64,000 nucleotides of DNA from Girardinichthys multiradiatus (Eukaryota; Chordata; Actinopteri; Cyprinodontiformes; Goodeidae), in the NCBI RefSeq assembly GCF_021462225.1, contig NC_061818.1, positions 18,745,462 to 18,809,461 of the forward strand. The letters run 5' to 3'. The first letter of the stretch is position 1, and the number at the start of each line of letters is the position of its first letter. A program made the translations under genes and the position numbers. This document shows positions 31,951-43,599 of this stretch, piece by piece. The notes beneath the pieces were generated by a model. That model worked only from the letters and a program-made list of their open reading frames with translations. It made no database searches and had not been told where the DNA came from.

Positions 31951-33501
31951 AATTGCCATCTCTGTGTTTCTCTCATTTGTGAGTCTTTCCAGGTTTAAAT
32001 AATATTAAGATGGAAATTCCTGCTGTTTTCATGTAGACATGTAAGTCTGTTTCTGAGCAGTGTCCAAATAATAAATTTGATGAAAATTATTTCTAATGAG
32101 TACTATTTGTTTACATTGTATGTAAACCTTTGATTTGTTCCTGCATATTAAAAGGCACTATAAAGCTATTATGTTATTTTTTATAAATAGGAAAGTGAGT
32201 AACTATTACTTTTTTAAATAACTTAATCCATCTATAAAACTGCAAAAATGTTAATAACAATGTATTTTTACATTTGTTTGTTCAGCCATCAATGACAACA
32301 AATAAATCTTAAAATATTTTATGCAAATTATATCCGTGCAGTCTATGGCTGCCAAGCAGGACAAATGTATGTTCTGGGAATAAATTAAGACATTATTTAC
32401 TTTGCCTAGCTTATGTGATCCTATTGAAAGGGAAGCTAGCAAGAAGAAGCTTTAAAATCACTGTTTCATGCTGATAACATCTAACAAGGCTCATGAGTCA
32501 TGGTAAAAATAAATAGGTAATAAATATTCAGAATGTAGCATAACTGTGTGTACATGTGTTTTTGACTTGTACATGTGTATGTCTGCGTGTCTCTGTTTCT
32601 TCCCGCTGACCATTCAATTCCTGATGTGCAACTGGCAGCAGTTTTAAGGTTTAGGGTAACTGTCTATTACAAGTGAGTGGGTGGGTGGGTGGGTGGGTGG
32701 TGCAGAAGTCAGTGGAGGATTGAACAAAGAATAAGAAAAAAGCAAGAGGTAATCAGATGGGCCAGGAGATGGACTGACAAATGGCAGATTGCACTGACCT
32801 TGGACTGGAAAAGAGAGGAATGGCAGACAGGATGACAGTTTAATCTCTTTTGAGAACAAATCGGTGATACTATGATTGGATGGATCATGGAGATCTGAGG
32901 AAAGAAGAAGCAGAGGAGGAGATCGAAGTGGCAGACAGAACACTGACAGTTATGTTACCAGAAAAATAAAATAATAATATCAACATTGACAAGGAACTGT
33001 GCATGAATACATATAGAAAAAAATCAAATAACTATGCAAGTTTAGCAAAAATAGAAAATTGGTTGATAAAGTGAAAATTTTACATAGATTAGAGAAATAA
33101 TGATAATGCAAAAATATAGAGATGTCTTGTGATGCTTCATCGCTGCTGGAGTATATGTGAAAAAGAAGGGTTTTAACAACTGGAAAAAGAGCCTAAAAAA
33201 GTTATAAAATTTGCACCAGGTTGTCAACAACCTAGGTAATCCACACATACTGAAAAAAAATCAAAGGACAGTAGTCCACAATGAAGTTAAGGATTGAAGT
33301 TACAGTTGGAATGACAAAGTCAATAAGCACTGATCACATGAAGAAAAGAATGTGCAAAAAGGCACAGAAAGCCAAAAAAACATCTAAAATCTGTCAACTA
33401 TTCAGAAAGCATTTCTGCTGCTATCTGCAAATCAGTATCAGCTGGTTTGATATATACTGGTGGCCTATGAAAATATTTCTCACTCTGAAAGCATTGCAAA
33501 T
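31951..33501. other. No gene recognised
   Basis: AT-rich DNA with a (GTGG)n tract at 32675-32702. The adjacent minus-strand frame (32644-32943) is pyrimidine-biased and without motifs. Confidence 0.45.
32675..32702 (+). repeat. (GTGG)n microsatellite
   Basis: Six to seven GGTG units. Confidence 0.9.
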
Positions 33502-34095
33502 TGTAACGATGAAGCAAATCAGCCAGAACCCAAAACGCAGCCAGACAAGAGAACGGTTAACCAAATGATTTATTATAAAAATAATAATTGGGTAGATGGG
33601 GTTCCACAGTAAGTTATCAGACTGGAAGGACAGGAATGGAGGTTTCACAGGCAACTGAAATCCAGCCGGGGAGGAAGGGGAAGTGGACAACAGGAGGTCT
33701 TGGGGGTTCTGGGAATAAACAGGGGACAGAGAATATTTCCACCAACCAGATGCAGAGGCGTGAGACAATCCAAGGTAAAGCTCTGGAGGGTTTCAAGCAG
33801 GGGTAGTCCAGTAATCCAGAAACAGAGACAGGCAGGTTTCAGCAACAGGAGGTCAGGACTTTTCCAAACAGCAGAAGGACTTGGCAGAAATCTGTGGTCA
33901 AAAAACAGGTAGGATCAGATAACCAGAAAAACTCTTGAAACATGAATCAAGGCTTGAAAGCTGTGGCAGAGGCAACAGATGATCTCGCACTGAGCTGGTG
34001 ACGAGCAGCTGTTTAAATAGGAGCAGCCCAGTGCAGGTGAAGGCAATGAGTAATCAGCACAGTCAAGGTAGAGCTGAAGGGTTGGAATCATGACA
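33502..34095 (-). mobile_element. Solo LTR (594 bp) with GCAAAT duplication
   Basis: On the minus strand the element starts TGTCATGATTCC and ends TCATCGTTACA, giving short inverted TG...CA ends. GCAAAT occurs directly on both sides (33496-33501 and 34096-34101), a perfect target duplication. A TATA-like TATTTAAA (about 34012) and AATAAA (about 33570) in sense order fit an LTR promoter and poly(A) site. No internal coding DNA remains, so it is a solo LTR, probably Gypsy-type. Confidence 0.8.
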
Positions 34096-34269
34096 GCAAA
34101 TAGTGCTACGGTTGGTAAAAGCAAAAAGACCTTCACAAAAAGACTTACTGTTAAAAAACATAGTAATGGCAATGATTAAAGGTGCAATTCTAAACATCTG
34201 AATTTCCCAGGTAGCACATTTGGAGCCATAATTTAGAAGTGGAGAGAAAATCATTTTACCATAAACCAG

Positions 34270-34990
34270 CGATGGCCAGGTACCCCTTTTAAAATGTTTT
34301 TCAGAGGAATCAGAAGAATAATCAAGGGTTGTCCAAATGCTAAGAAGTATTCAGAGAGAGGTTCAGAAAGACCTGGAAAAAGAGGCTACAGTTTTTCCTA
34401 TGAAAACAATAAGTAATGCACTGAAGGGCAATGGTCTCTGCACACCCACTGCACAAGGCTCCACTGCTGAAGAAAATGTATGTTGAAGCTTGTTTAAAGT
34501 TTGCATGGTTCGAGAAAGAATGGTTCTGCGGATGATCAAACATAATGATAAAAATTTGCAGGTTGTAATGTCATGGTTTAGGCTGTGTTACAGTATTGGC
34601 AGTATTGGCAGACATCACACTGTATATTTGAAGAAACGATTAATGGAGAAACGTGTCATGACATTCTTGATAAGAATCTAAAGAAGTGTGAATTTCCAAA
34701 CAAGATAGAATTTTCAAATACACTCAGCTGGTTTCAAATTAAGAAAATAAAACTTCTAGAAATCAGCTGACTTGTATCAAATTAAAAATCTAAAGAAAGA
34801 GCTCAGGATCAGAGTGCATTGAAAAATTCTGTAAAAGAATGGGTACACCTGAGCACAAAATGTGGCTAGTTTCTCCATACAGGAGAAGTTTTCATTACTA
34901 AAAAAGGCCTTTCCACAAAGTATTTAATACATTTCTGTAAGTGAGATAAATATTTATTCCCTGTATTATTCCAGTTTTTTTTCCTCATAA
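34270..34990 (+). pseudogene. Tc1-like transposase relic
   Basis: Broken plus-strand frames read RRIIKGCPNAKKYSERG and THCTRLHC-type pieces near 34310-34460, and near 34800-34940 a C-terminal segment in the style of one common teleost Tc1 group. No catalytic motif is clear, so assignment rests on fragment order and general similarity. Confidence 0.45.
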
Positions 34991-35094
34991 CTTAATCCAC
35001 AAACTAATTTACTTTGATTTTGTTGCATGTGTAGATTATTTGCATTGTTGTCAGCACCTGGTGTGAGTTTTATGTCAATGGCTCTATTAGAAAT

Positions 35095-35575
35095 ACACTG
35101 CCTGTCCAAAATTAAAGTCACCACCATGGAGGTGTTGTGTTCTAGAAGCCCAGATATTTTTAGGCTTCAGCTCATCTTCATTGTTAGGTCTGGTGTGTCT
35201 TATCTTCCTCTTGACAATACATAATAGTTCCTCTAAGGAATTTAGGTCAGGTGAGCTTGATGACCGGTGATACTGGTTGATTGTCAGGTATGCAATTCAT
35301 ACTTTTGGCAGTGTGGAGAGCTGTAATTTGCAATCAACCACTAAAGCTAAAATAGATGGCTGTGGTTGCCTTGAACTTGATAAAACATAGTGGACCAACA
35401 GAAGCAAATGACATGGCTCACCAAATCATCACTGACTCTGGAAACAGACCTCAAGCTTCTTGGAGTCTATGTCTCTTAACTGTTCCTCAGACTATGTCAA
35501 TTTGAAAAATTGGTAATTTACTTTCATCTAAACATTTTATTTTAGATCAATAAGTCTGTTTTTGTTCTTTGTCTA
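35095..35575 (-). pseudogene. Tc1-like transposase relic
   Basis: Plus-strand segments GACCAACAGAAGCAAATGAC, CATGGCTCACCAAATCATCA and CTGACTCTGG correspond, on the minus strand, to the MVWGA.S.AGVG... region of the Tc1 copies at 15.3 and 21.6 kb. A possible terminal repeat (CACTGCCTGTCCAAAATTAA) starts at 35097. Heavily decayed. Confidence 0.6.
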
Positions 35576-35618
35576 GGTAAGACATTTCTGATGTTTTTTT
35601 CTTCAGGAATGGCATAAC

Positions 35619-36026
35619 AGGGCTGCATGGTGGTGCAGTTGGTAGCACTGTTTCCTTGCAGCAAAAAGGTCCCGGGTTCGACTCCCAGCTGGGGGTCTTT
35701 CTGCATGGAGTTTGCATGTTCTCCCCGTGCATGCGTGGAATCTCTAGGGGTAATCCGGCTTCTTCCCACAGTCCAAAAACATGACTGTGGGGTTAACTGA
35801 TCTCTCTAATTTGTCCTTAGGTATGAATGGGTGTTTGCATGGATGTTTGTCCTGTGTGTCTTTGTGTCACCCTGCGATGGACTGGCAACCTGTCCACAGT
35901 GGCCTGTAGACTGCTGAAGATAGGCACCAGGTCCCCTGCAACCCTGTACGGAAGAAGCTATGGAGAGGGACGTCTGGGTGTCTCTGCTGAGTCTGCTGCC
36001 CCCGGGACGGATGGATGGATGGAATG
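35619..36026 (+). mobile_element. Full-length tRNA-derived SINE
   Basis: The head has an A-box-like GTGGTGCAGTTGGTAGCA (35630-35647) and a clear B box GGTTCGACTCC (35675-35685), the internal RNA polymerase III promoter. The body contains CATGTTCTCCCCGTGCATGC, CAGTCCAAAAACATGACTG and CTGCGATGGACTGGCAACC. The end is a GGAT repeat (36009-36024). About 400 bp is a plausible full length. A 5'-truncated relative of the tail lies at 61300-61440. This is a retroposon, not a functional tRNA gene. Confidence 0.82.
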
Positions 36027-36029
36027 AAG

Positions 36030-36640
36030 GTATGGGTTTAGCCCATGTCCTGAATATTTAGTTGTGAGGGGTGACTTACACGCCAAATTCTTCACAATCA
36101 TCTTAAGGTTGTGGTTACTCCTGCACCTCATGCACCTTTTTCTATCAAACTATTTCTTTCCACTTAAGTTTCCATAATTTCCTAATTGTCAATTTTTATT
36201 AGCTGTAAACCACAGTCATTAAAATAAACAGAAATAAAAACAAATAAAGTACATAAAGTGCAACAAATTTACAAAATAAAATGTGTTTTACTTTTTAAAT
36301 TGAATTACTGAGATAAATTACCTTTTCAATGTTATTCTGTTTTTTGGGGATGTGTCTGTATTGAGGTACACTTCTGCTGCAGTTTGTGATACATAGAAAA
36401 GCTTTTCCATATTTCTTATACTCTCAGTCATTCAGTATGCATGCACACACATCAGCACATATCAAAAGGAACTGCAATAGTTTTATCCCTAGATGCTCTA
36501 CTCCTTTTGAACTTCAGTTCTTAAGAAACAAATATAACCTTACAGTGGGAGCCATGTGCAGTGAAGGTCATTTTACATTTCAGGTCGACAGTATCTTTAA
36601 CAAATTCTATAGACAAATACTAACACATTAATTAATTAAT
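36030..36640. other. No feature recognised
   Basis: AT-rich; the first 140 bp may be a further Tc1 scrap (TTCTATCAAACTATTTCTTTCCACTT style) but too worn to call. Confidence 0.4.
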
Positions 36641-36715
36641 TCATTCATTCATTCATTCATTCATTCATTCGTTCGTTCATTCATTCATTCATTCATTCAT
36701 TCATTCATTCATTCA
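36641..36715 (+). repeat. (ATTC)n microsatellite
   Basis: About 18 tetranucleotides, with a GTTCGTTC interruption near 36671. Confidence 0.95.
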
Positions 36716-37022
36716 ATCATCCATTATTACACTGATTCTACAAATATAATTAAAATATGTGGTAGTTTGTTATATTCAAGATTTTTCTCTGTTACACATG
36801 TTTTTTTTGTTGTATGTTAACATGCCTTTATAAAGGCTTGTGTGAATTTGTATACAAATGCATCTGTGTGTCATTGTATAGTGGTGTAGGGGACATTATT
36901 TATTTATTAAAACACAGACTGTGAATATTTTACTTTCTGAGAAGAATTTTCAAAGAAAGACATAAATATTTAATTTAATTCAGGTAGCAATACTGCTATG
37001 AAAAAACATGCACTTATTGCTT

Positions 37023-37091
37023 CAGTAGAGGAGTACTTTCCTCTACTGAGTAAATAGGCTACTTGCTTTCTGCAAGTAGCCTATTTACTCA
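37023..37091. repeat. Two overlapping perfect hairpins
   Basis: Hairpin 1: CAGTAGAGG (37023-37031) with CCTCTACTG (37040-37048). Hairpin 2: 20-bp perfect arms 37047-37066 and 37072-37091 with a 5-nt loop. The right arm of hairpin 1 overlaps the left arm of hairpin 2. Confidence 0.85.
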
Positions 37092-38381
37092 TAGATGAAG
37101 ATGTTTCAGATGCAGCCAGTCTCAAATTCTAACAAATTTCAAAAGGTTGCTGTTCCTAAAACACAAGTCTTTAACTTTACATTTTAAAAGCCATCTTCCC
37201 TACGTTAAAGTAAATACTAGTGATCAAATAATCAAATGAAGTCTCGCAAGCATTCTGTGTACTTCAGAAAAATCCTATTCAACAAATAATGCAAATAATA
37301 CTTTAAGCTCTAAAGTTAATTAAGCCATTATATTTATCAAAAACAAAATACTCAGAAGCAGAATCCATCAACTTGGTCAGTTCAGAGTAAAATTAGATGT
37401 CATGCTCATAAAAAAATCTCTTCTTTTACTGCTAAGAGAAAAAGGAAAATAATTCAGTACACAAAACCCTCTCTCACTCCAGAAGAATATTTAATTTTGA
37501 CTCCATAAACCATGATGCAGGGTGTGGTTTTGTTTGTTTGTTGTTATTTTTTTGTTTTGGTTTTAGATAAAGAAAAGGAGAATCTCGATTGATATATGGA
37601 AGATGACAGACAATCTGTTATGTAGGGGAAGCTGCATGGCAAACTGCTGAGGAAGCACTGAGCTGACTGAGCTGAATGAGTGAGAATGCATGAAATAATG
37701 TGTGAGACGGAATAGCAGAGCTGTTAGTTGGGCCTGGCTTACAGCTGACCTGCATGAAACTTGTATACTAAAGATACATTTCGGTGAGGCTTGTTTGTCA
37801 GATTTAAAGTATCTTTTAACCCTTAAGCAGGTATTAGACATACTTTTCATTAAGCCTGCATTTCTGTATCAAAAATCTGTTTTTATTGCTATGATATATT
37901 CTAATCCTCTAAGAAATTAACTGTTGTGTTTTCATTATCTTAAAAGTAAAGTCATCATAATTTACAGAAAGAACAGCTCAAGGCCTGTGTTTAAATAATC
38001 TGACCGTTTCAGTTAGTGATTTGAGTTACTGAAAAATCTGAACCTTTCAATAATATTGGAATTTAATTATATACATTGCATTTTTTTCTTGCAAGTATTC
38101 ATCTCCTGTATAACAAGGTTAATTATTTCCAAAATGTTAATACACCCGTACTATGTAAACGCACACGTAAAAGACTGCTATGTTTTTCTCTTCGACTGGC
38201 CTCATCACAATGTTTCACATTCCAGGATGTACTAGCAGTCCTGGTAGCTACCATCCTTAGGTCTAAGTTTTAATGCTGTCAATATTTGAGCTAAAACTCA
38301 AAGCAGCAATTGAAGTGGTGGATACTTTAACCTTATATCACCCAATGCACCTAGTTAAAGTAGAGACTGAACATGGAGTTG

Positions 38382-38387
<6 letters not shown>

Positions 38388-38423
<36 letters not shown>

Positions 38424-38450
38424 TTGTAAGTATGTGTATATATATATGTA
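38388..38450 (+). repeat. (TA)n/(TG) microsatellite
   Basis: TATATA tract of about 30 bp followed by TATG-rich imperfect units. Confidence 0.9.
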
Positions 38451-40439
38451 TGTGATTTTAGTTAATTTTGGAATGCCCATGAGACAAAGTTGTCAATTTA
38501 GCCAACAGATTGCACAAATCTTTACTTTGATTTGACTGCTTGTCCTAAGTATGCAACAGGCCTTAGGAGATAACTAAAATAGAAAACATTTGTTGACAAG
38601 AAGCATATTTGCACAGACCAGAAAATACTGTCCATTAGAATGTTAGGGTTAGTGGTGTTGACCACACATACTAATTGCTATCAACTTGTAACACAATAGT
38701 ATTGACAGTTTTTATATGAGTAATTTGGCACAACATCCCAACTGCTTGCAAAGACAATTTTGCTCAGATCTTTGTTTTATTTGATAATTCAAGCTATGTG
38801 TATTGCTAGCTTCATGCCCTCTGCATCATGTCTGGATTATGATCACATTGTTGAACTGCGGTCTCATGGAGCAATGTAGTGACAAATTGTCACAGCTACT
38901 GAGTTTCACAGTCTCCTGGAGCACTGATATGTATCATAATGGGAAAAAGTCTTAAATTATTTATAGTTTCATTCCAAGCTGCCAGGCTTTCTTGTAATCT
39001 TTTAAAGTAGTATTGATTAGTAGTCCTTAAAGCTTTCTGAAGGTCTATCAAATATTTTCTCTTTGGACTTTAGCGGCTTTTTAACTCATTAGGAGTGTCT
39101 TAAAACAATTGCAGTTTAATAAGGCAACAAAGATGATGGCCCATCAAGTTTAAAAAGCCTTTAAACTATTTGATATAATTTCAGGAATTTGTATATGCGT
39201 CAATTTTTTATGGAAGAAAATTTGTAAATAAGCTTGCAGGCATATCCAAAGGGCTACATGGGAAGCTATTTACATATTAAAGGATATGCCCTCAAGCACA
39301 GATTTAGTATTAGTTTTTATGTTTGTTTTAATAAATGTTGACTAAAAGCATGGATTATAATTTTTTTAAACTTGTGCAGAGAAATTATAATTGACCTACA
39401 GAAGATCTACTGAAAACTTAAAGGCGCTTCAGTTTCCCATTTAATTCAGACACCCACTGGGATGCCTTTCCAAGAAGCATGTTTTAGTGAATTATCAGTG
39501 GAAACATTTCAAACACTATTTGCATCCAAACTGCACCCAGGGTTTTATTTTAATCTTGGCTGCACAATATTAAAGTGTGTTTTTTATTATTATTATTATT
39601 ATTATGCTACTGTGTGTCACACTGTTAGTGTTTAATTGTCATAACTCATGGCTGTGAGTTATTGGCTGCTTCCCATGTTTTGTAGTGGAACAGACTTGAA
39701 ATGAGCTAATCAAGGGCCAATCAAGAAATTGTCTTTTGCACTTGAAGCTGCAAGTCTGCTTTCTTCCCACTCACACACGAATATGTTCACACTGATTAGC
39801 CTCAGCAAGTACCCGCCTAGTTAGTCTCCTTTATCCCACCAAAACAACTTAATTTTCTTTTCACAACATGGACTTCACAAGAGCTGCAAACATACCTTGT
39901 GGTTTCACACACTAAGAAATTAGCTGTTCAAAATTACAATCTTTTAAGTAAAAGGTTTGACCTCTGAGAACCAAATGTTTGTTCTCCTACAGTCAGGTAA
40001 TTAATTAATTAACTTACTTGTTTATTCATTCAAGTAATTACTGTATAGGGAATTAAAAGGTGATATCACTATCATTATACTTTTTGTCATCTTAAAATCT
40101 GAACTTTCTTTTATCATTTTAGTAATCTAGCAAGGAAATTTCCAACAAAAACAACTTAATTTAATATTAAATTAATTTAATATCTGCAGTATTGTTGAGT
40201 AAGGTGCCAAAGTAGCAAAGACCCAAATGTTGTGTCTATGGTAACTTGTAGATGCTGAGCAAACATTTTAAAGAAAACCTTCTTCACGTTTTTATTATTA
40301 TTTTATTCAGATGTACACCAATGATCTGTTGGTACCTCTGGTAAAAATGTATAAAAAAAACTAATTCTTTAGAATATTGGTATACTCCCACATTGCTTTT
40401 TTTTATTCAACCCTTAATCTGAGTATGTTTATTTTGTAC

Positions 40440-41032
40440 AGAAAAAGTCCAATGTCAGGAGTTCAAAATTGGTGGAATGATTGCTGGCACTCCTACTGTT
40501 AATATCCAGCTCAATTTAACCAACAGGACAGCAGTTTGTTTTCCTATAACATTTAACAAGTTTGGAGCACATAGAGAAATCATCCAGAGTCATGGGTCCT
40601 GTCTTTTGCTTTCTTCTCTGAAGCTCACCCCACAGGATTTCATTAGGCTTTAAGTCATTGCTCTGTGATGGGCATGGTGTAAGATTATTTTATGTTAACA
40701 ATTTTTGTGGTGATTTGACTGTATGTTTTGGATCGTTGTCCTACTGACCTAATTGAGGCCCATTTTCAGTTTACTGACAGAGGCCACCAGATTTAAGTTA
40801 TGAAAATCTCTTGGTATTTCAAAGAGTCCAATCTTGCAATGCACTCTAACAAGCTTCCCAAAGTGTTTCAAACGAATCGGGCCAACAGCTTCCCAGATCT
40901 TCCACCATAGTTAACAGTCGGTATGAGATGGGTCTCCAAACTTTTTCTTTGCTTCAAGCCAGATCAATTTGGGCCGTTTGTTTCTGAAAAGATCAGTCTT
41001 AGTATCATCTACCCAAATCACACATTTCCACT
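40440..41032 (-). pseudogene. Probable Tc1/mariner relic
   Basis: TTTTGGATCGTTGTCCTACTG (about 40728-40748) is the antisense of the conserved Tc1 stretch around the second Asp motif (reads QDNDP on the minus strand after decay), and AAAAGATCAGTCTTAGTATC lies where the first motif is expected. Strongly eroded. Confidence 0.45.
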
Positions 41033-41600
41033 TTAACCCTCCTATTACATTTGGGGTCAGTTTGATTCCATTCAGTGTTTAATATCTCTAAATAAATTTT
41101 TGACATAATTCTTATGGCTTCGTATTTTGTGACGTTTTCTTATTTGTACTTATTCAGTGTTCTTTGGGGTCAATTTGATCACATGTAGCAGTATAAAACC
41201 TGGAAGAAATTGTGATATTTTACACATATGTTCCTCTTCCCCACAACATGGAGAAAAGGAAACACTGCAAGAAGTTAGACTTTTCCCATGTTGTATGGGC
41301 AGAGAAATAGAGTTTCTGTGAAGATATTGGTACTTCACACAACCTAGGGGTGGAACAAACATAGAAAAGCTTGCACAGCAGCCCTCTGAGCCATCTCTTT
41401 TGGTGCTCTGTGTGCTCTCCCTTTCTGCTCTCTTCTTAACTGAAAAATACTTCTAAGAAAAGGTTTTCTGTAAATGAGATGTCAAACTCTTTGACCATGA
41501 AGGTGACATAGAGGAGTACGTGTCTTAGACAGAGGATAACATTGAGGAGGACCCTGGATCAGGATGCATCCTCCACTGATGACAATGACACCCTACTTTC
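41033..41600 (+). mobile_element. piggyBac 5' end relic
   Basis: A TTAA (41033-41036) is followed at once by CCCTCCTATTACATTTGGGG, the style of teleost piggyBac termini, with the TTTGGGGTCA(A/G)TTTGAT motif occurring twice (41049-41068 and 41163-41180). After about 400 bp a damaged N-terminus can be read (RFSVNEMSN.L, then EEDPGSG in another frame), matching the acidic leader of piggyBac-derived transposases. The element ends by 41600 where RTE LINE sequence begins; the DDD catalytic domain is absent. Confidence 0.6.
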
Positions 41601-41604
41601 CAGA

Positions 41605-41690
41605 ATTGGAAAGCTATAGGGCAGCAGACTCACAGGGACACCCAGACGTCCCTCTCCCCAGACATCTCCTCCAGCTTCTCCTTTAGTTAT
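41605..41690 (-). pseudogene. RTE-type LINE fragment
   Basis: GGGCAGCAGACTCACAGGGA and CCCAGACGTCCCTCTCCCC belong, on the minus strand, to the 3' coding end of the same RTE-like LINE whose preceding part is at 42985-43345. The L2 tail sits between the two pieces. Confidence 0.5.
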
Positions 41691-41693
41691 CAG

Positions 41694-42984
41694 GCTCCTC
41701 TCCTGTGGAACCAGCTCCCGGTTTTGGTCCGTGAGGCAGACACCCTGTCTACTTTTAAGGCTAGGCTTAAAACTTTCCTTTTTGATAAAGCTTATAGTTA
41801 GAGTGGCTTAGTTTATCAGGGAGGGAGCCTTCCTCCCTCCCTGTTGGATGGAGTAAGGGGGAGTCAGGTTTAGCCAAAACCGGCTCAGTTATGGTTGAGG
41901 TGCAAACACCCTCCATTTCTGCTTCCTGTATGACCCCTTCTCTTTTCCAATGGTTATAATCAGTCTGACAGAGGGAGGTATCCCAATCCTTGTGGTTTTT
42001 AGTATAACAATGACCATCAGTGGGACCCTTTGTGTGGTGCCTTGAGACAACAATGTTGTAAATGAGCGCCGTTTAACTAAATAATCTGAACTGAAACTTT
42101 CTGTGTAGTTATGCTGCTATAGGCTTAGGCTGCTGGAGGACATAATGACCACTTTCACCCTCTTCACTACATTCTCACACTACTCTCCAATTTTGCATTA
42201 TTTGCTGTTATTTCAGCTTTTAACTTTGTTCTCTCTCTTTTCTCTTCCTAGAAGCTACACCTGGCCTGGCTCTGTGTCTACCTGTGACACCTTTCTGGAG
42301 AGGGGCATTGTCCGAACTTCTGCTGGCAACAACTTAATGCTCACCCTTTACCGATGATCCACATGGCCCTTTCTTTTAGTGTTTAACCCTTTCTCTCTCC
42401 TAGACATGGCGATTGACTGAGCTTAACTGTAACTAACTGTATGTGCTCTTTTTCAGACTCTAACCTTGAAAACTGGCTCAGAGTTTGTTTTTTCTTCCTA
42501 GATGAAACGACTAAAGGAGCTACATCCATTAACATTTACTTTTCCTTCCCATAGAAAGTCCTCCTGGATCAGTGCTTCTTTGTTCTCTTTGTGTCTCTGC
42601 TCTGTTCTCTCAAACCCCCAGTTGGTTGTGGCAGATGGCCGCTCACACTGAGCCTGGTTCTGCTGGAGGTTTCTTCCTGTTAAAAGGGAGTTTTTCCTCT
42701 CCACTGTCGCTACATGCATGCTCAGTATGAGGGATTGCTGAAAAGTCAACGCCAGTGACTGTCCACTGTCTCTACATGCTCATCCGGGAGGAGTGAATGC
42801 TGCAAGTCACTGACTGGATGCAATCTGCTGGGTTTCCTTAGACAGAAAAACGTTTTATCCAATTTGAATAAATAACTAACTGACTGCACTGTTCAATGGT
42901 TAGGATTAATTGAAATGTATGTACCTGACTGTTGTAAAGTGCCTTGAGACAACATGTGTTGTCTGAATTGAAAATTGAATTGAA
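41694..42984 (+). mobile_element. L2-type LINE 3' end, copy 2 (rearranged)
   Basis: Starts with the same ORF2 C-terminus as copy 1 (APLLWNQLPVLVREADT at about 41698, then FKARLKTFLFDKAYS). A module GGATGGAGTAAGGGGGAGTC (41846-41865) through TAGTATAACAATGACCATCA (42000-42019) then appears before the long 3' UTR; in copy 1 it lies after that UTR (3340-3510). The UTR (42100-42960) closes with TGCCTTGAGACAACATGTG and a short ATTGA tail. It interrupts a minus-strand RTE fragment. Confidence 0.7.
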
Positions 42985-43345
42985 TTATAGATGCCCGAGC
43001 CACCTCAACTGGCTCCTCCCGGATGGCCAAGCTCCTCATCCTTTCTCTAAGGGAGGAAGCTCATTTCAGCCACTTGTATCCAGGATCTCGTTCTTTCGGT
43101 CATGACCCAAAGTTCATGGCCATAGGTGAGGGTAGGAACGTAGACCGATCGGTAAATCGAGAGCTTCGCTTTTCGGCTCAGCTCTCTCTTCGCCACAACG
43201 GACCGGCACAGTGTACCCATTACTGCGGCAGCCGCACCGATCTATCTGTCGATCTCCTGCTCCATTCTTCCTTCACTCGTGAACAAGATACTTAAACTCC
43301 TCCACTTGAGGCAGGAACTCCCCTCCAACCTGAAAAGGACAAGCC
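42985..43345 (-). pseudogene. RTE-type LINE ORF2 C-terminal region
   Basis: Minus-strand reading gives ACPFQVGGEFLPQVEEFKYL (about 43290-43345), then worn forms of EG.ME.EIDRQI, KRELS.KAKLSIYRSVYVPT and LTYGHELWVMTE, ending near LRWLGH at 42990. This is the thumb and C-terminal part of an RTE-like LINE. It is broken by frameshifts. Confidence 0.7.
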
Positions 43346-43566
43346 ACCCTTCTCCGGAGTTTGGTCCGCATTGCCGGCACTAAGTTGGACCTGTTCCGGG
43401 TGCATGTTGGACTCCGGCAGGGCTGCCATTTGTCACCGGTCCTGTTCATAACTTTTATGGACAGGATTTCTAGGCGCAGCCAAGGGCCGTAGGGGCTCTG
43501 GTTTGGGTCTCTTCGTTTTGCAGATGACGTGGTCCTGCTGGCCCCCTCTAGCCAAGACCTGGGGCG
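43346..43566 (+). pseudogene. RTE-type LINE RT core, inverted
   Basis: Plus-strand reading gives TKLDLFRVHVGLRQGCHLSP, VLFITFMDRISRRSQG and LRFADDVVLLAPSSQDLG, the RT palm with the FADD box. In an intact element this precedes the VGGEFLPQVEEFKYL part found just to the left on the opposite strand, so the 5' portion is inverted relative to the 3' portion. Confidence 0.75.
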
Positions 43567-43570
43567 CATG

Positions 43571-43599
43571 CTGTATATATATATATATATATATATATA
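43571..43599. repeat. (TA)n tract left of Tc1
   Basis: About 14 TA units directly abut the left Tc1 end; a matching tract (44871-44901) abuts the right end. Confidence 0.9.

Larger units (their letters stand above)
36720..40430. other. 3.7 kb without recognised genes
   Basis: AT-rich. Contains a double hairpin (37023-37091), a (TA)n tract (38388-38450) and an (ATT)n tract (39585-39605). Frames are short and domain-free. Confidence 0.45.

Noticed and set aside
35619..35700. tRNA gene from the A-box/B-box pair
   Set aside because: The B box is good, but no cloverleaf can be folded with confidence, and the sequence continues into a SINE body and tail.
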